Assembly (NCBI GenBank): GCA_963210315.1
Contig: OY723270.1
Coordinates: 806,001-870,000 of the forward strand
Source of the DNA: Rhynchopus euleeides
Taxonomy: Eukaryota; Euglenozoa; Diplonemea; Diplonemida; Diplonemidae
Direction of reading: 5' to 3'
DNA: 64,000 nucleotides
Shown here: positions 51,570 through 64,000 of the stretch, in pieces
Numbering within the stretch: the first letter of the stretch is position 1
How the letters are laid out: every line of letters starts with the position of its first letter
The notes under the pieces: generated by a model
The model's database searches: none
What the model was told of the DNA's origin: nothing
Seen by the model: the letters and a program-made list of their open reading frames with translations, nothing else
Translations under genes and position numbers: made by a program

Positions 51570-53100
51570 TAGGTAGCTTCTGGTGTTTCTGAGGTGCTGC
51601 TAGCTGGGTATGGCCCCAAACAGGTAGCTTCTGGCGTTTCTGAGGTGCTGCTAGCTGGGTATGGCCCCAAACAGGTAGCTTCTGGCGTTTCTGAGGTGCT
51701 GCTAGCTGGGTATGGCCCCAAACAGGTAGCTTCTGGTGTTTCTGAGGTGCTGCTAGCTGGGTATGGCCCCTAACAGGTAGCTTCGGGTGTTTCTGAGGTG
51801 CTGGTAGGTGGGTATGGCCCCTGACAGGTAGCTTCTGGCGTTTCTGAGGTGCTGCTAGCTGGGTATGGCCCCAAACAGGTAGCTTCTGGTGTTTCTGAGG
51901 TGCTGCTAGCTGGGTATGGCCCCTAACAGGTAGCTTCGGGTGTTTCTGAGGTGCTGGTAGGTGGGTATGGCCCCTGACAGGTAGCTTCTGGCGTTTCTGA
52001 GGTGCTGCTAGCTGGGTATGGCCCCAAACAGGTAGCTTCTGGTGTTTCTGATGTGCTGGTAGCTGGGTATGGCCCCTGACAGGTAGCTTCTGGTGTTTCT
52101 GAGGTGCTGCTAGGTGGGTATGGCCCCAAACAGGTAGCTTCTGGCGTTTCTGAGGTGCTGCTAGGTGGGTATGGCCCCAAACAGGTAGCTTCTGGCGTTT
52201 CTGAGGTGCTGCTAGGTGGGTATGGCCCCTAACAGGTAGCTTCGGGTGTTTCTGAGGTGCTGCTAGGTGGGTATGGCCCCTAACAGGTAGCTTCGGGTGT
52301 TTCTGAGGTGCTGGTAGGTGGGTATGGCCCCTGACAGGTAGCTTCTGGCGTTTCTGAGGTGCTGCTAGCTGGGTATGGCCCCAAACAGGTAGCTTCTGGT
52401 GTTTCTGATGTGCTGGTAGCTGGGTATGGCCCCTGACAGGTAGCTTCTGGTGTTTCTGAGGTGCTGGTAGCTGGGTATGGCCCCTGACAGGTAGCTTCTG
52501 GTGTTTCTGAGGTGCTGGTAGCTGGGTATGGCCCCTGACAGGTAGCTTCTGGTGTTTCTGAGGTGCTGCTAGGTGGGTATGGCCCCAAACAGGTAGCTTC
52601 TGGCGTTTCTGAGGTGCTGCTAGGTGGGTATGGCCCCTAACAGGTAGCTTCGGGTGTTTCTGAGGTGCTGCTAGGTGGGTATGGCCCCTAACAGGTAGCT
52701 TCTGGCGTTTCTGAGGTGCTGCTAGCTGGGTATGGCCCCGAACAGGTAGCTTCTGGTGTTTCTGAGGTGCTGCTAGGTGGGTATGGCCCCTAACAGGTAG
52801 CTTCGGGTGTTTCTGAGGTGCTGCTAGGTGGGTATGGCCCCAAACAGGTAGCTTCGGGTGTTTCTGAGGTGCTGCTAGCTGGGTATGGCTCCGAACAGGT
52901 AGCTTCGGGTGTTTCTGAGGTGCTGCTAGGTGGCTATGGCCCCTAACAGGTAGCTTCTGGTGTTTCTGAGGTGCTGGTAGCTGGGTATGGCCCCTGACAG
53001 GTAGCTTCTGGTGTTTTTGAGGTGTTGGTATCCAGGTACGGCCCAGAATAGGTGGCTTCTGGTGTTTCCGAGGTGTGGGTAGCCAGGTATGGCCCTGATT
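51570..53100. repeat. 51-bp minisatellite, about 30 copies
   Basis: Unit starts CAGGTAGCTTCTGGTGTTTC and continues with GAGGTGCTGCTAGCTGGG and TATGGCCCC. The period is 51 bp with few changes and degrades after about 53020. On the minus strand each unit reads as 17 codons (Gly-Pro-Tyr-Pro ... Thr-Pro-Glu-Ala-Thr-Cys). One variable codon is Leu, Gln, Ser or a stop, so the array is not one ORF. Confidence 0.95.
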
Positions 53101-53112
53101 AGGTGGCTTCTG

Positions 53113-53990
53113 GATATGTAGGGGTCATGCGGCTGTGTCCGATCCGAGGATTGTGTCGTAATGAGTATGGTCACGCGGCTATGTCTCACCTAGGAGAGTG
53201 TTGTCGTGGGTGTGTCGCAATGGGTATGTATGGGTCACGCGGCTATGTCTCAACCGAGGAGAGTGTCGGAATGGGTGTGTAGGTGTCACGCGGCTATGTC
53301 TCAACCTAGGAGAGTGTCGGAGTGGGTATGTAGGTGTCACGCGGCTGTGTCTCACCCTAGGAGAGTGTCAGAATGGGTATGTAGGTGTCACGCGGCTATG
53401 TCTCACCCTAGGAGAGTGTCGGAGTGGGTATGTCTGAGTCACGCGGATGTGTTGCACCCTGTGAGAGTGTCGCAATGGGTATGTATGAGTCACGCGGATG
53501 TGTTGCAACCTCTGAGAGTGTCGCAGTCGGTATGCATGAGTCACGCGGATGTGTCGCACCCTGTGAGAGTGTCACAATGGGTATGTATGAGTCACGCGGA
53601 TGTGTCGCACCCTGTGAGAGTGTCGCTCTGGGTATGTTTGAGTCACGCGGATGTGTTGCACCCTGTGAGAGTGTCACAATGGGTATGTATGAGTCACGCG
53701 GATGTGTTGCACCCTGTGAGAGTGTCACAATGGGTATGTCTGAGTCACGCGGATGTGTTGCACCCTATGAGAGTGTCGCAATCGGTATGTATGGGGGTCT
53801 TCGCTACGGGGTGATCGTCAGTGCATTTTGGTGCATTTCCTGTTGACTTGGCTGAAAACTGAAGAAGTTTGTCGAAGTTTGTCGACCAGCAAAGACCCCC
53901 TATGAGTCACGCGGATGTGTCGCACCCTGTGAGAGTGTCCCAATGGGTCGGTCTGACTCACGTGGATGTGTCACACTCTCTCGCAATGCG
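53113..53990. repeat. Second 51-bp minisatellite, interrupted by a MITE
   Basis: Unit GAGTCACGCGGATGTGTCGC then ACCCTGTGAGAGTGTC and GGGTATGTAT, again 51 bp. Plus-strand frames stay open as Met-Gly-Met-Tyr-Glu-Ser-Arg-type repeats, which I take as a consequence of the period. Confidence 0.9.
53793..53900 (-). mobile_element. 108-bp MITE, family 1, in the minisatellite
   Basis: GGGGGTCTTCGC termini with TAT duplicated at 53790-53792 and 53901-53903; the repeat array resumes directly after it. Confidence 0.92.
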
Positions 53991-55477
53991 TATCTTGCCA
54001 TGTTCGAGAAGTCACGCGTACCTTCCTCTGCTTATCTTCTTGCGGTTGAGAGTGTTTTGCATCTTGTAGGACTGGTATCGATTGTCTTCTTGCTGTGTTG
54101 CCTGAGCTTTTGCCCGAGGTCGCTGCAGGGTTTGCCGAGTGTGGTCTTGGTGCAGGTTTCTGAGGGTTAGTCCGTTTAATGTTTTTCCGACGCAGAGACG
54201 CTCGGAGAGGGGCCTCCGCGAAGTGGTGCCTGCGAGCAGCAGAGCACCTTTGCGGCGACGGATGGGATGTGAATGAGCATAGCAAATCAATTGACCTTTG
54301 CGGCGACAACCGTCAGTGCCGGTCTGTGGGGGCGCGCCCCCCCGCGCCCCGCGCCCCCCCGCGCCCCCCCCCGCGCACCCCCCGCGCTCGGCTGCGGGCC
54401 GGTCACCTGGTGAAGCCGGGTTAACTGCTGCCTCCCCTGGCCGCTGCCGTTCGCTTTCAGTCGCCGTGTGATCGAGATGCTTTGCTGCTGGGTGGCGACG
54501 CGACGCGTGCGGTACTCGTGGACTTCTGGGGTCTTCTGCCGCCCCCCCCCACTGGGCGTGAGCGGGTTCTTGAGCAGATTGCTTTGTGCAGCGGCGGAGC
54601 ACGCGGGGGCGGAGCTCCCGACAAGGGTCCTGCGTGTGCGTCGCCTCCTCCCGATGGAGTGCCAGTTGCGGGTGCGAGCCGGAGTCGCGGCGGTGTCGCG
54701 CGTCGGCAGCCCCATTCCCCCAACCCCTCCCGACCGTCCCGACGCCACCCTACCCAGTGACTCGCGAGCACTTCGCGATTTTTTGCAGCCACACACGTCC
54801 GAATGCTTTGACACTTCCCCGACAGGTGATCAGGTTTGGCGCCGTGTGGTGAGGACAGTGTTGGATTCTGCGTTCGCGAGGGCGGAACCATCTGACTTCG
54901 TACCTGAGGCTGCCAAAGGCCGACCTGCTGCGTGCCCCCCTGTGTCTAGGGTGCATGTGTGCTGGAACAGCCCCACCACTCCATTGTGGCAGGCAGGAGG
55001 GGTGCGAGAGGGGGAAAACTGACCAAAAACAGCACTTTAATTTTGCCCACTTTTTTGCTCTGCTAAAATCCTAAGACTAGGGCCACCCTAAATAGTATAC
55101 TGTAATGCATGCCATCATAGCCTAATTGCCCACACAGTATAACAACACAACACAGGCCGGATAATACACTGCATCACAGCCACGATGTGTACAACGAGTG
55201 AAGGGAGATCATCCTTGTGATTCCTTGTGCTTCCTTTTACTTCTATTTCACCCCTCCCCCCCTCCGCACCAGTCAACCATACCAATCATGTTTGCAACCA
55301 CCTTCTGTTCCAGAACCCCTGCCAAGAACAACCTGATTTCCCAAATCGGGCCTATTTTACAAGGAGTCGCCAGCTGATTGAGGGTGTGATCTGAGGGTTC
55401 TATCCAACATGGTTATCAAGGCGGCACTTTCAAAGTCCTGCCGAGGACAGCGCCACGTGGGTGTGTGCCTCTGATTT
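53991..55477. other. GC-rich non-coding region, no supported gene
   Basis: Frames on both strands between 54012 and 55022 stay open because of composition; they overlap one another and show no domain. Repeated CCTTTGCGGCGAC words lie at 54247 and 54294. A GAGTGAAGGGAGATCAT / CTTCTATTTCACC block lies at 55195-55250 and the GGGTTCTATCCAAC block at 55398. Confidence 0.45.
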
Positions 55478-56230
55478 ATGTTACGTCATCGTGTGAAACC
55501 CTCCCCAGCGTATCCAACATCCCTGATACGCTCACGAAAAGCATGATACGGAGAAAGCAGGGGCCGAAGCAACTTGCCGCGCGCACGGGTGGTGCAACGT
55601 TGATCCACGCAGCGATCTCCCATGACAGGAAGCCTTGTCGCCACGGCAGAGTCGCCGCAGACTGTGGGAGAGGTGTCGCCAGTCACCTTGAGGTTGCAGT
55701 GTGTCATCAAGCTAAACCCGTGCCTTCACCCCCTATACTAATAGCTTGAAGCTTGTCGTCAACAATATCGTTTCACAGCAGGAGAGGAGAACCTCAGCCT
55801 CCCATGTCTCCTGGGTCCCCGGTTGTAGCGCCGAGCCCTCAGCTGGAGAGGTATCGGTGGTCGCCAATGTTGTTCCCGGGTCGTCGCATAGTAGCGTAGT
55901 AGAGGAGAACGCTGCACCTCCGCCCCACCCCCCCCAGGTCTGCCATGTCTGCTCTGCCACTTAGCTTGCACCACACGCACGGGAAGGCACCATCGTGTTA
56001 AACCCCATTCCCTGTTCCCAATTTAACTGGAAATGCACCAAAGTGCACTGATGACCACCCCGTAGCGAAGACCCCACTAAGGGTCATCTCATTATATTTG
56101 AAGCTTTCTCTTGATCCACCTTGTCCAGCTTATCTGGTGTGACAACGACAGAAAAAAACCGAGATTGCAAGGAGGTGCTGGGCGACTTGCCTTCCCTTTC
56201 ACTCTCGACGATCAAACCCCCCACCCCCTT
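55478..56230. repeat. Dispersed ~0.9-kb repeat, copy 2, with truncated MITE
   Basis: Second copy of 43680-44650 in the same orientation, with the 3' half of a family 1 MITE at about 56020-56076 (ending CGTAGCGAAGACCCC). Its end carries the block seen at 2983-3075 and abuts the Hsp70-like gene. Confidence 0.8.
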
Positions 56231-56291
56231 CCCACTCTCCGACACATTGCCCGTTGGGCCACCCCACCCCACCCCCCCCCCCCTCGTTCAA

Positions 56292-59156
56292 ATGAGCGGG
56301 GCTGGCGGCCCCGGCGGGGCCAGCAGCTTCACCGAGGCAGCCGTCCTAGGCGTCGTGGTAGGCGACACCAACACTGTAGGCGCCTTCTGGGAGCCGAGAA
56401 GCCGTGCCGCCGAGGTCCTGCCGAACAACCGGGGTGACCGGCTCACCCCGACTGCGGCAATACGCTACACGGCTGTCGGGTCGAGGCAGCCGCAGGTGTT
56501 TGTGGGTGACGACGCCCTCGCTAAAGAGAAGAAGCAGCAGGGCGGGCTGATCAAAGGGCTGAGGCGATACGTCGGCCTCTCTGCGAATGACCTCGACCTC
56601 GACGCACTCTCCGCCACCGCACCCCGTGTCGTTCCGGACAGGACAGGCACACGACTCATGGCTAAATCACGCGCCGGATCAGACGGCGACAGCGAAATCC
56701 CGGTGGAGCACCTCACCCTCCAAATGGTAAAATTCCTGAAGGACCGCTTGGAGGGAACCCAGCTGCCACCCGAGCTAGTCCCCCTCCGCCAGATCGTGGT
56801 GGCGGTGCCTGCTTACTACGCAGCTTCGCAGAGGGAAGCCGTGCGGCGCACTCTCCTCAGTCTCGAGAATGTCACATCCTGCTCCGTTGTCTCGGAGCCC
56901 CTCGCAGCTCTCGTGGGCTCCGGAGCCCTCCTAGAGACAACTCTCCACCGCTCCGGGAAGTGCTGTGTTGTGGCGGACATCGGGGGGACATCTGTCACAC
57001 TCAGCCTGCTCCGGGAGTCCGCATCGCACACCGGGGCACCGATTCCCCTCCAGAGCGTCGGGTGTATCGGCGTGGTTGCGGATCTCGACATGGGATCTGC
57101 GTCGGTAAACTCCTCGATTCTGGAGGACATATCAGCGAAATACGCCGAGCGGGCCGCATCGCCACTTCCGGATCGCCTCGCGAGACAGCTCGCCCCAGAG
57201 ATCGAGCGGCTGAAATGGGAGGGGAAGGGGACCCTTGATGTAGACCTGCCCGATGCAGACGACGCCAGCAGCGACGCATCCGCCGAGTTTGAATACACCC
57301 TCGACCCTGCCGCCCTCGCGGGATTCGCCCGGGCCTCCGTCGGGAAGTCAATCCGCAGCCTGACGGCTTCTCTCCTGAAGTCCACCGGGGTCAGACCCTC
57401 GGAGGTATCCCACGTCATACTCGCCGGAGGAGGGACACGGCTCCCTGGCGTGGAGGCGCATTTCCAAGGGGTGTTCCCCGATGCAGATGTGCTGGGGGGT
57501 GGGAAGCATGCCCCGGATCAAACGCCGGACCACGTCATCGCTCTGGGGTGTGCGAAGCTGGGTGCCTTCTTTGCGACGTGCCCTGCAGGGTGGGCTCCGT
57601 TTCGCGATGCGATGGATCTCGACCCGCATGCCGTCGCGTTTGCCCCGGCGGGGGGTGTCGAGGAGCCCGCCGCAGCCGCGCCGCCACCACCTCCGCCACC
57701 CGCTGCCCCCCTTGCCTCCGTCTCCAGCGGGAGAACCGCGGCGGCCATCGCCATCGCCGTGTCCGGAGGCTCCTGCGACATCCTGATCCACAAAGACACG
57801 ACCCTCCCCGCAGCTGCCTGCCGCCACTTCGGCTGCGCCGTGCCCTACGCCCAGGTCAACCTCCTCGAGCTCCACGACCAGGATAACCCAGCGTCAGCCA
57901 TCCCCCTGGGATCTGCCACCCTCCGGCTTCCCACCCGAGCCCTAGGTTTGGGCGGGTCGCCAGGTGGGAGAGGGAGTGGCGGCGGTGGCGGTGGCGGCGC
58001 TGCCGCCCCCCCAACCACCGCGGTCCGCGTGTCTGTGTCTGCCCTCGGGGCTGTTGAGGTGCAGGCTGTGTCGCCGCACCCCGAGAATGCATCTCTGACA
58101 GTCATCTCTTCGGCGGTGCTGGGCGCGCCGGTGGGGGGCGCAGCGGCAGGGAAACAGCAGCAGCCGCAGCAGGGGAAGCGAGGTGGTGGCGGCGGCAGTG
58201 CCGCACACACGCCGCACCTGTCAGCCTCGTCACAACCTGCACAGCCCCCTGCAGGGGGTGGTGGTGGTGGGGGTGCCGGGCAGCTGCAAGGTGGTGGCGG
58301 CGGCGGTGGTGGTGGTGCCGAAGTGGAGGCAGATGGTGTGCATGACGCGGAGGACATCCTCATTGAATTGTACGACAAGTATCAGGCGTTGGTCTGGTTT
58401 TTCGACGACATGCGGTCGTTCGACGGTGCCTACGAGCCGCCGAAGGCGGCGATGGCGGCGATCCAGGCGGCGATGGGTCAGGCCCTGCAGCTCACCCAGA
58501 CGGGCGGCATCACCGCGCAGCAGGCGGCAGAGGGGAACAGGCGGCTGCACGACACCTGCAGCGTTGCCGTCGGGCAGCCGCCGGCACAGGCCCCCCTGAT
58601 CAACCTGGCGCTGGGGCTGTGGGAGTTCGTCATCGCGCCTCAGGGGGACGACACAGCGCTGCTGTCGCAGGCGCTGGTGGATCTGAAGACACCCCCTGAC
58701 CATGCTGTCAGCCAGTCGGGCGACACGCTGCTGCATTCGGTATGGGCGGGGAGGTTGCGTGTGGCAGTGGTGGGTGGGGGGGGGGGGTGGGGCAATGCAA
58801 GGGATCTGGTGTTGGGCTGTTGTTTCCCTGCGTGGCGCGGCTGCGTTGTTGGGCGCAGCGATAAGGGGTGTTCTGTGTTCGAAGAGCACTGAACAACTTG
58901 GACAACTGCCGTTGCACCCCCTTCTCTCTTGTGATTCGATTGGGCGTTCGCTCAAAAATTCCCCCCACTCTCACAGATCGCGATGTACGGCGCAGTGCAG
59001 TGCTGGAAGCTGGCTCTCAACCACCTCGGCAAACCCTTGGTGGCCCAGCTCCTCCAGAAGCGCAACACCGAAGGCCTCACACCTGTCGAGCTGGCAGCGC
59101 TGCAGAACCACGAGGCGCTGTCGCGCGAATTCACCGCAGTTCTGTCGCATCAGTGA
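56292..59156 (+). CDS. Divergent Hsp70-like protein with C-terminal ankyrin repeat, two exons
   Basis: Exons 56292-58739 and 58977-59156 (donor GTATGG, acceptor CTCACAG, phase 0) give about 875 aa. The Hsp70/actin ATPase fold spans residues about 15-430: phosphate-1 loop Val-Gly-Asp-Thr-Asn, phosphate-2 Asp229-Ile-Gly-Gly-Thr-Ser, and adenosine motif Leu-Ala-Gly-Gly-Gly-Thr-Arg-Leu-Pro near 378-386. A short substrate-domain-like beta segment (about 495-600), poly-Gly linkers and a helical segment follow. The splice joins Gly-Asp-Thr-Leu-Leu-His to Gly-Leu-Thr-Pro-Val-Glu-Leu-Ala, completing an ankyrin repeat, which supports the intron. The altered phosphate-1 loop resembles HSPA14/Ssz-type ribosome-associated Hsp70s. 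The ankyrin tail is unusual. The exact orthology is unsure. Confidence 0.85.
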
Positions 59157-59522
59157 GGGTGAGAGAGAATGTTTCTTCCCCCCACACCCCCCCCACCCCC
59201 CACCCCTTGAAAAATGAACCCTGTGCTGCAGTGAATGTCTTCACCGCTGCCAGGGTGGTACATGGTTATTAGAGGCATGCAGTGCGCCCACCTCTCAGGT
59301 GGGGGGTGGGGGGGTCCGTGCGTGAGGGCGGCCGCAGCCGCGGCAGAAGATTTGCTTGCCTGATGCCGAAGTGGAGGCGTGTGTGGCTTTTTGCCGTGTG
59401 TGTGTGTGTGTCTCCAGGGGGGGGTCCCCCTCCCTTCAACTTAGAGTAGATACAGAGCGTGGGGGTCCAGTGGGTCGGAGCGAAGTTAGAGCGAACGGTG
59501 CATCCCTCCCCCCCCCCCCCTA
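59157..59522. other. Non-coding gap downstream of the Hsp70-like gene
   Basis: A short (GT)n at 59396-59412, C and G runs, nothing else recognised. Confidence 0.5.
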
Positions 59523-60669
59523 GGGGGGGTCAAATGCCACCCTTTTACGTGGACAAACACGATTTTTCAAAAAATCGGCGCAGAGGCCCCAAAGCCCCCG
59601 TAAACCCTCCAAACCCCCCCAGATCGGTCCGGAAACCCATCGAACCCCACTTTTCCACCATTCCGGGCACCTCAGGTGCCCGAATTGGGGTACCTAAATT
59701 TTGTGCCACCGTTTGGTACCGTACAGTGCCACTGTGTGGGAGGTTGGAAAAGAAAATGCCCCAACACACCACATCTGAGGGTTGCAATGCATGTTGCTTG
59801 CCAACCACCTCATCCGGTGGGTGTCAGGCGCTATGTAGGTGGCATTAGCCAGGTCTTCGATGTGTTCTGGCTTGTATATATACCTCCCTGCCACCATGCA
59901 CCGGGAGGCTGCCTGTAGGTACGGAACAGTCCAGATGGTCGTGTGATTCCTGTGCAGCAGTGCTCCACAACCGGGATGTGTTGACAACGACTGTTGCAAC
60001 ACGAGCTGTACATTCCGGGAACACATGAAGTGCGCTGTCGTGGTACCCATTGTGCCAGAATTGGTAGTTGCTGCGGTCTACTTTGCCTGGCCCAAGAGCA
60101 CTGGTACTGAACGGTGCAATATGCGTGGCGAGGTGAATACAACGGAAGGGCGCAAAGTCAATACAGCTCTCGGATGGCGGGTGGTGGTGCCACTAGTGTG
60201 TGACGTTCACTCGAGGATACAACGCATCACAATGAATCAGCAACCGTGGACCGAGTACAATACGCTCTCTGTGGCTGGTGTGGGGGACAAGGGCAGTGCC
60301 TGTGCCGCAGGCAGGGAGGTATATATACAAGCCAGAACACATCGAAGACCTGGCTAATGCCACCTACATAGCGCCTGACACCCACCGGATGACGTGGTTG
60401 GCAAGCAACATGCATTGCAACCCTCAGATGTGGTGTGTTGGGGCATTTTCTTTTCCAACCTCCCACACAGTGGCACTGTACGGTACCAAACGGTGGCACA
60501 AAATTTAGGTACCCCAATTCGGGCACCTGAGGTGCCCGGAATGGTGGAAAAGTGGGGTTCGATGGGTTTCCGGACCGATCTGGGGGGGTTTGGAGGGTTT
60601 ACGGGGGCTTTGGGGCCTCTGCGCCGGTTTTTTGAAAAATCGTGTTTGTCACCCCCATTTGACCCCCCC
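59523..60669. mobile_element. 1147-bp element with ~370-bp nearly perfect TIRs
   Basis: The left arm 59523-59892 starts G(7)TCAAATGCCACCC. It returns in reverse complement at about 60310-60669, ending GAC(7). TA lies at 59521-59522 and 60670-60671, with poly-C beyond on both sides. Arms differ by only a few bases, so insertion is recent. The ~420-bp core has no credible ORF. Confidence 0.9.
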
Positions 60670-60775
60670 TACCCCCCCCCCCCCCCCACACCCCCCTCAC
60701 ATCCTCTGCCCCACACAAGACACACTGCGGCAAAATCTACCTAACAAACCGCGGCACCCAGATCAATATCCAACA

Positions 60776-60862
<87 letters not shown>
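60776..60862. repeat. (CA)n microsatellite in a probable intron
   Basis: About 42 CA units ending in ACACAG, which forms a plausible splice acceptor for the next exon. The preceding 100 bp (60672-60775) are C-rich with no clear exon. Confidence 0.85.
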
Positions 60863-60863
<1 letters not shown>

Positions 60864-60864
<1 letters not shown>

Positions 60865-61849
60865 GAACGTTACGGTGCGGGGTGACTCGCAGGTGGTGCT
60901 GCGACACCTAAAAGGGGAAGCGGTTTGCCGCGATAAATCCCTCCGCCCCCTCTTCCTCAGCACGGCACGGCTGGCTGCCGACCTCGGGCCCCGGATCACC
61001 CTTACGTATGAGCACGTGAAAAGGGAGCTCAACGTCGATGCGGACGCCCTCAGCAACGCCGCCATGGACGAGGCTGAGAGGCAGGGGGAGACCTCGCAGG
61101 AGCAGCTGCGGCAGGACTTCGCAGCCTTCCAGAAGAGCATCCTGGGCAAGGCTCACTCGTTGAGGCAGCTCTGCGAGGTGGTGCGCAAGACTTCCAAGCA
61201 ACCATGGCACTGTGGCCACACTGCGAGCTCCACTGTCCTCACCGCGATCGGGGGAACCGTGGCAGGGGGCCTGTCCAGGAGAGCCCAGCTCAGCCCAGCC
61301 ACCGAGTCGGTGATGCGCAGCCTCCAAGCGCACACGGCAGGCCCGGGCTTGAACCAGCGGGACACAGCCTTCCACTCCCGCGGCATGGCGTGGGCCGCAA
61401 CCTTCGCACCGCAGCCCCACTACCCAGAGGGGTGGCAGCAAGCGGCCCAGCAATGGACTGCCAGCAGCCGGCAAGCCAACGCCCGGACAGGACGGTCATG
61501 GGAACGACGGGGCGCTGCTCCCCGGACTGCCCCCCCTGGAGCCAGACGGAACGCGAAGATGCTTACCTGCGCTCTGCACTGGAAACCCCGCTGCGTGGAC
61601 TGCCGGCGCCGGCGCCTCTCGGAAGAGGACTGCTGCCGGGACCACCACGGGAAGAACGACGGCTTGCAAGTCACCATGGAATTTTGCAAGACGCATCGCA
61701 TGGGCCGGTGCGGGGACTGCCACAGCAGTGCGAAATCACTCACACACTGTTGCGGCACGCACCACGCTGGCTATGCCTCACGCCCTCCTCGGAGTGGCAC
61801 TGAGTTGGCCCCACACTCTAACCCGAGTGGGGCATCCGCTGTGACGTAG
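60864..61849 (+). CDS. 3' exon: RNase H-like fragment plus two Cys/His clusters
   Basis: About 328 codons follow the ACACAG acceptor to TAG at 61847. The first ~70 codons match the second half of an RNase HI/RVT_3 fold: Arg-Gly-Asp-Ser-Gln-Val-Val (an active-site Asp) and Glu-Leu-Asn-Val-Asp-Ala-Asp-Ala-Leu-Ser-Asn (the final Asp). The first strand with the other acidic residues is missing, so upstream exons or truncation are implied. The C-terminal part has two clusters (codons about 61568-61654 and 61682-61768) with the same spacing: C-x2-H-x3-R-C-x-D-C-x9-C-C-x2-H-H. I do not know this as a named zinc finger. Such RNase H domains occur in plant-type RNase HI and in retroelements; either is possible. 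Confidence 0.65.

Positions 61850-64000
<2,151 letters not shown>

Noticed and set aside
51570-53100. Coding gene for a 17-aa repeat protein on the minus strand
   Set aside because: In-frame stops occur in many units, so no long ORF exists now; kept only as a possible relic.
54012-55022. Overlapping frames of 175-200 codons on both strands
   Set aside because: They conflict with each other, have no motif, and sit in GC-rich low-complexity sequence.

Overview
The window is eukaryotic nuclear DNA, most likely from a unicellular alga or protist. The evidence is GT-AG introns in two genes (one with three exons), long intron-poor ORFs, a tyrosine-recombinase retrotransposon, many terminal-inverted-repeat (TIR) elements, poly-C/poly-G tracts, (CA)n microsatellites and 51-bp minisatellites. 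The gene set (a NACHT/WD40 protein, a receptor-type cyclase, a TCAIM-like mitochondrial protein, a divergent Hsp70) would suit a chromerid, stramenopile or haptophyte genome. I cannot fix the species from sequence alone.

Layout. 1-2941: OTU-protease protein, possibly cut by the window edge. 2942-6396: tandem repeats, nested TIR elements and a 108-bp MITE. 6397-10110: a candidate mobile element with poly-G inverted termini, flanked by identical 31-bp direct repeats and carrying two minus-strand orphan genes. 10223-11577: a 193-bp repeat, then a foldback element with eight 30-bp repeats on each arm. 11587-16932: a Ngaro/PAT/Kangaroo-type retrotransposon with the A1-ORFs-B1-A2-B2 split direct repeats. 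Its gag, tyrosine recombinase and RT-RNase H frames step by -1 each time, and the RT frame is cut by a 400-bp MITE. 16933-20550: duplicated hairpin segments and two abutting TIR elements. 20762-21760: zinc-ribbon protein. 22-25 kb: palindromes and a 660-bp foldback element. 25822-28620: TCAIM-like gene in three exons. 29276-34342: a 1688-aa ankyrin / ADP-ribosyltransferase / NACHT / pentapeptide / 14-blade WD40 protein. 36486-49202: a Pro/Ala-rich ORF and two copies of a transmembrane cyclase-homology gene on a segmental duplication; the second copy carries a 1.34-kb insertion. 41.6-43.7, 49.3-50.9 and 59.5-60.7 kb: further TIR elements. 51.6-54 kb: two minisatellites. 56292-59156: Hsp70-like gene with ankyrin tail in two exons. 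60864-61849: 3' exon with an RNase H fragment and two Cys/His clusters. 61.9-64 kb: long (CA)n and a 797-bp tandem repeat running off the end.

Themes. Host genes are islands in a dense nest of mostly non-autonomous elements. A recurring pattern is elements with G-run termini inserted at a TA inside or next to poly-C tracts (4800, 19399, 41597, 59523). Two MITE families recur (108 bp with 3-bp TSD; about 80-105 bp). The most promising novelties are the two-gene element at 6.4-10.1 kb, the ART-NACHT-WD40 protein, and the frameshift-linked recombinase retrotransposon.
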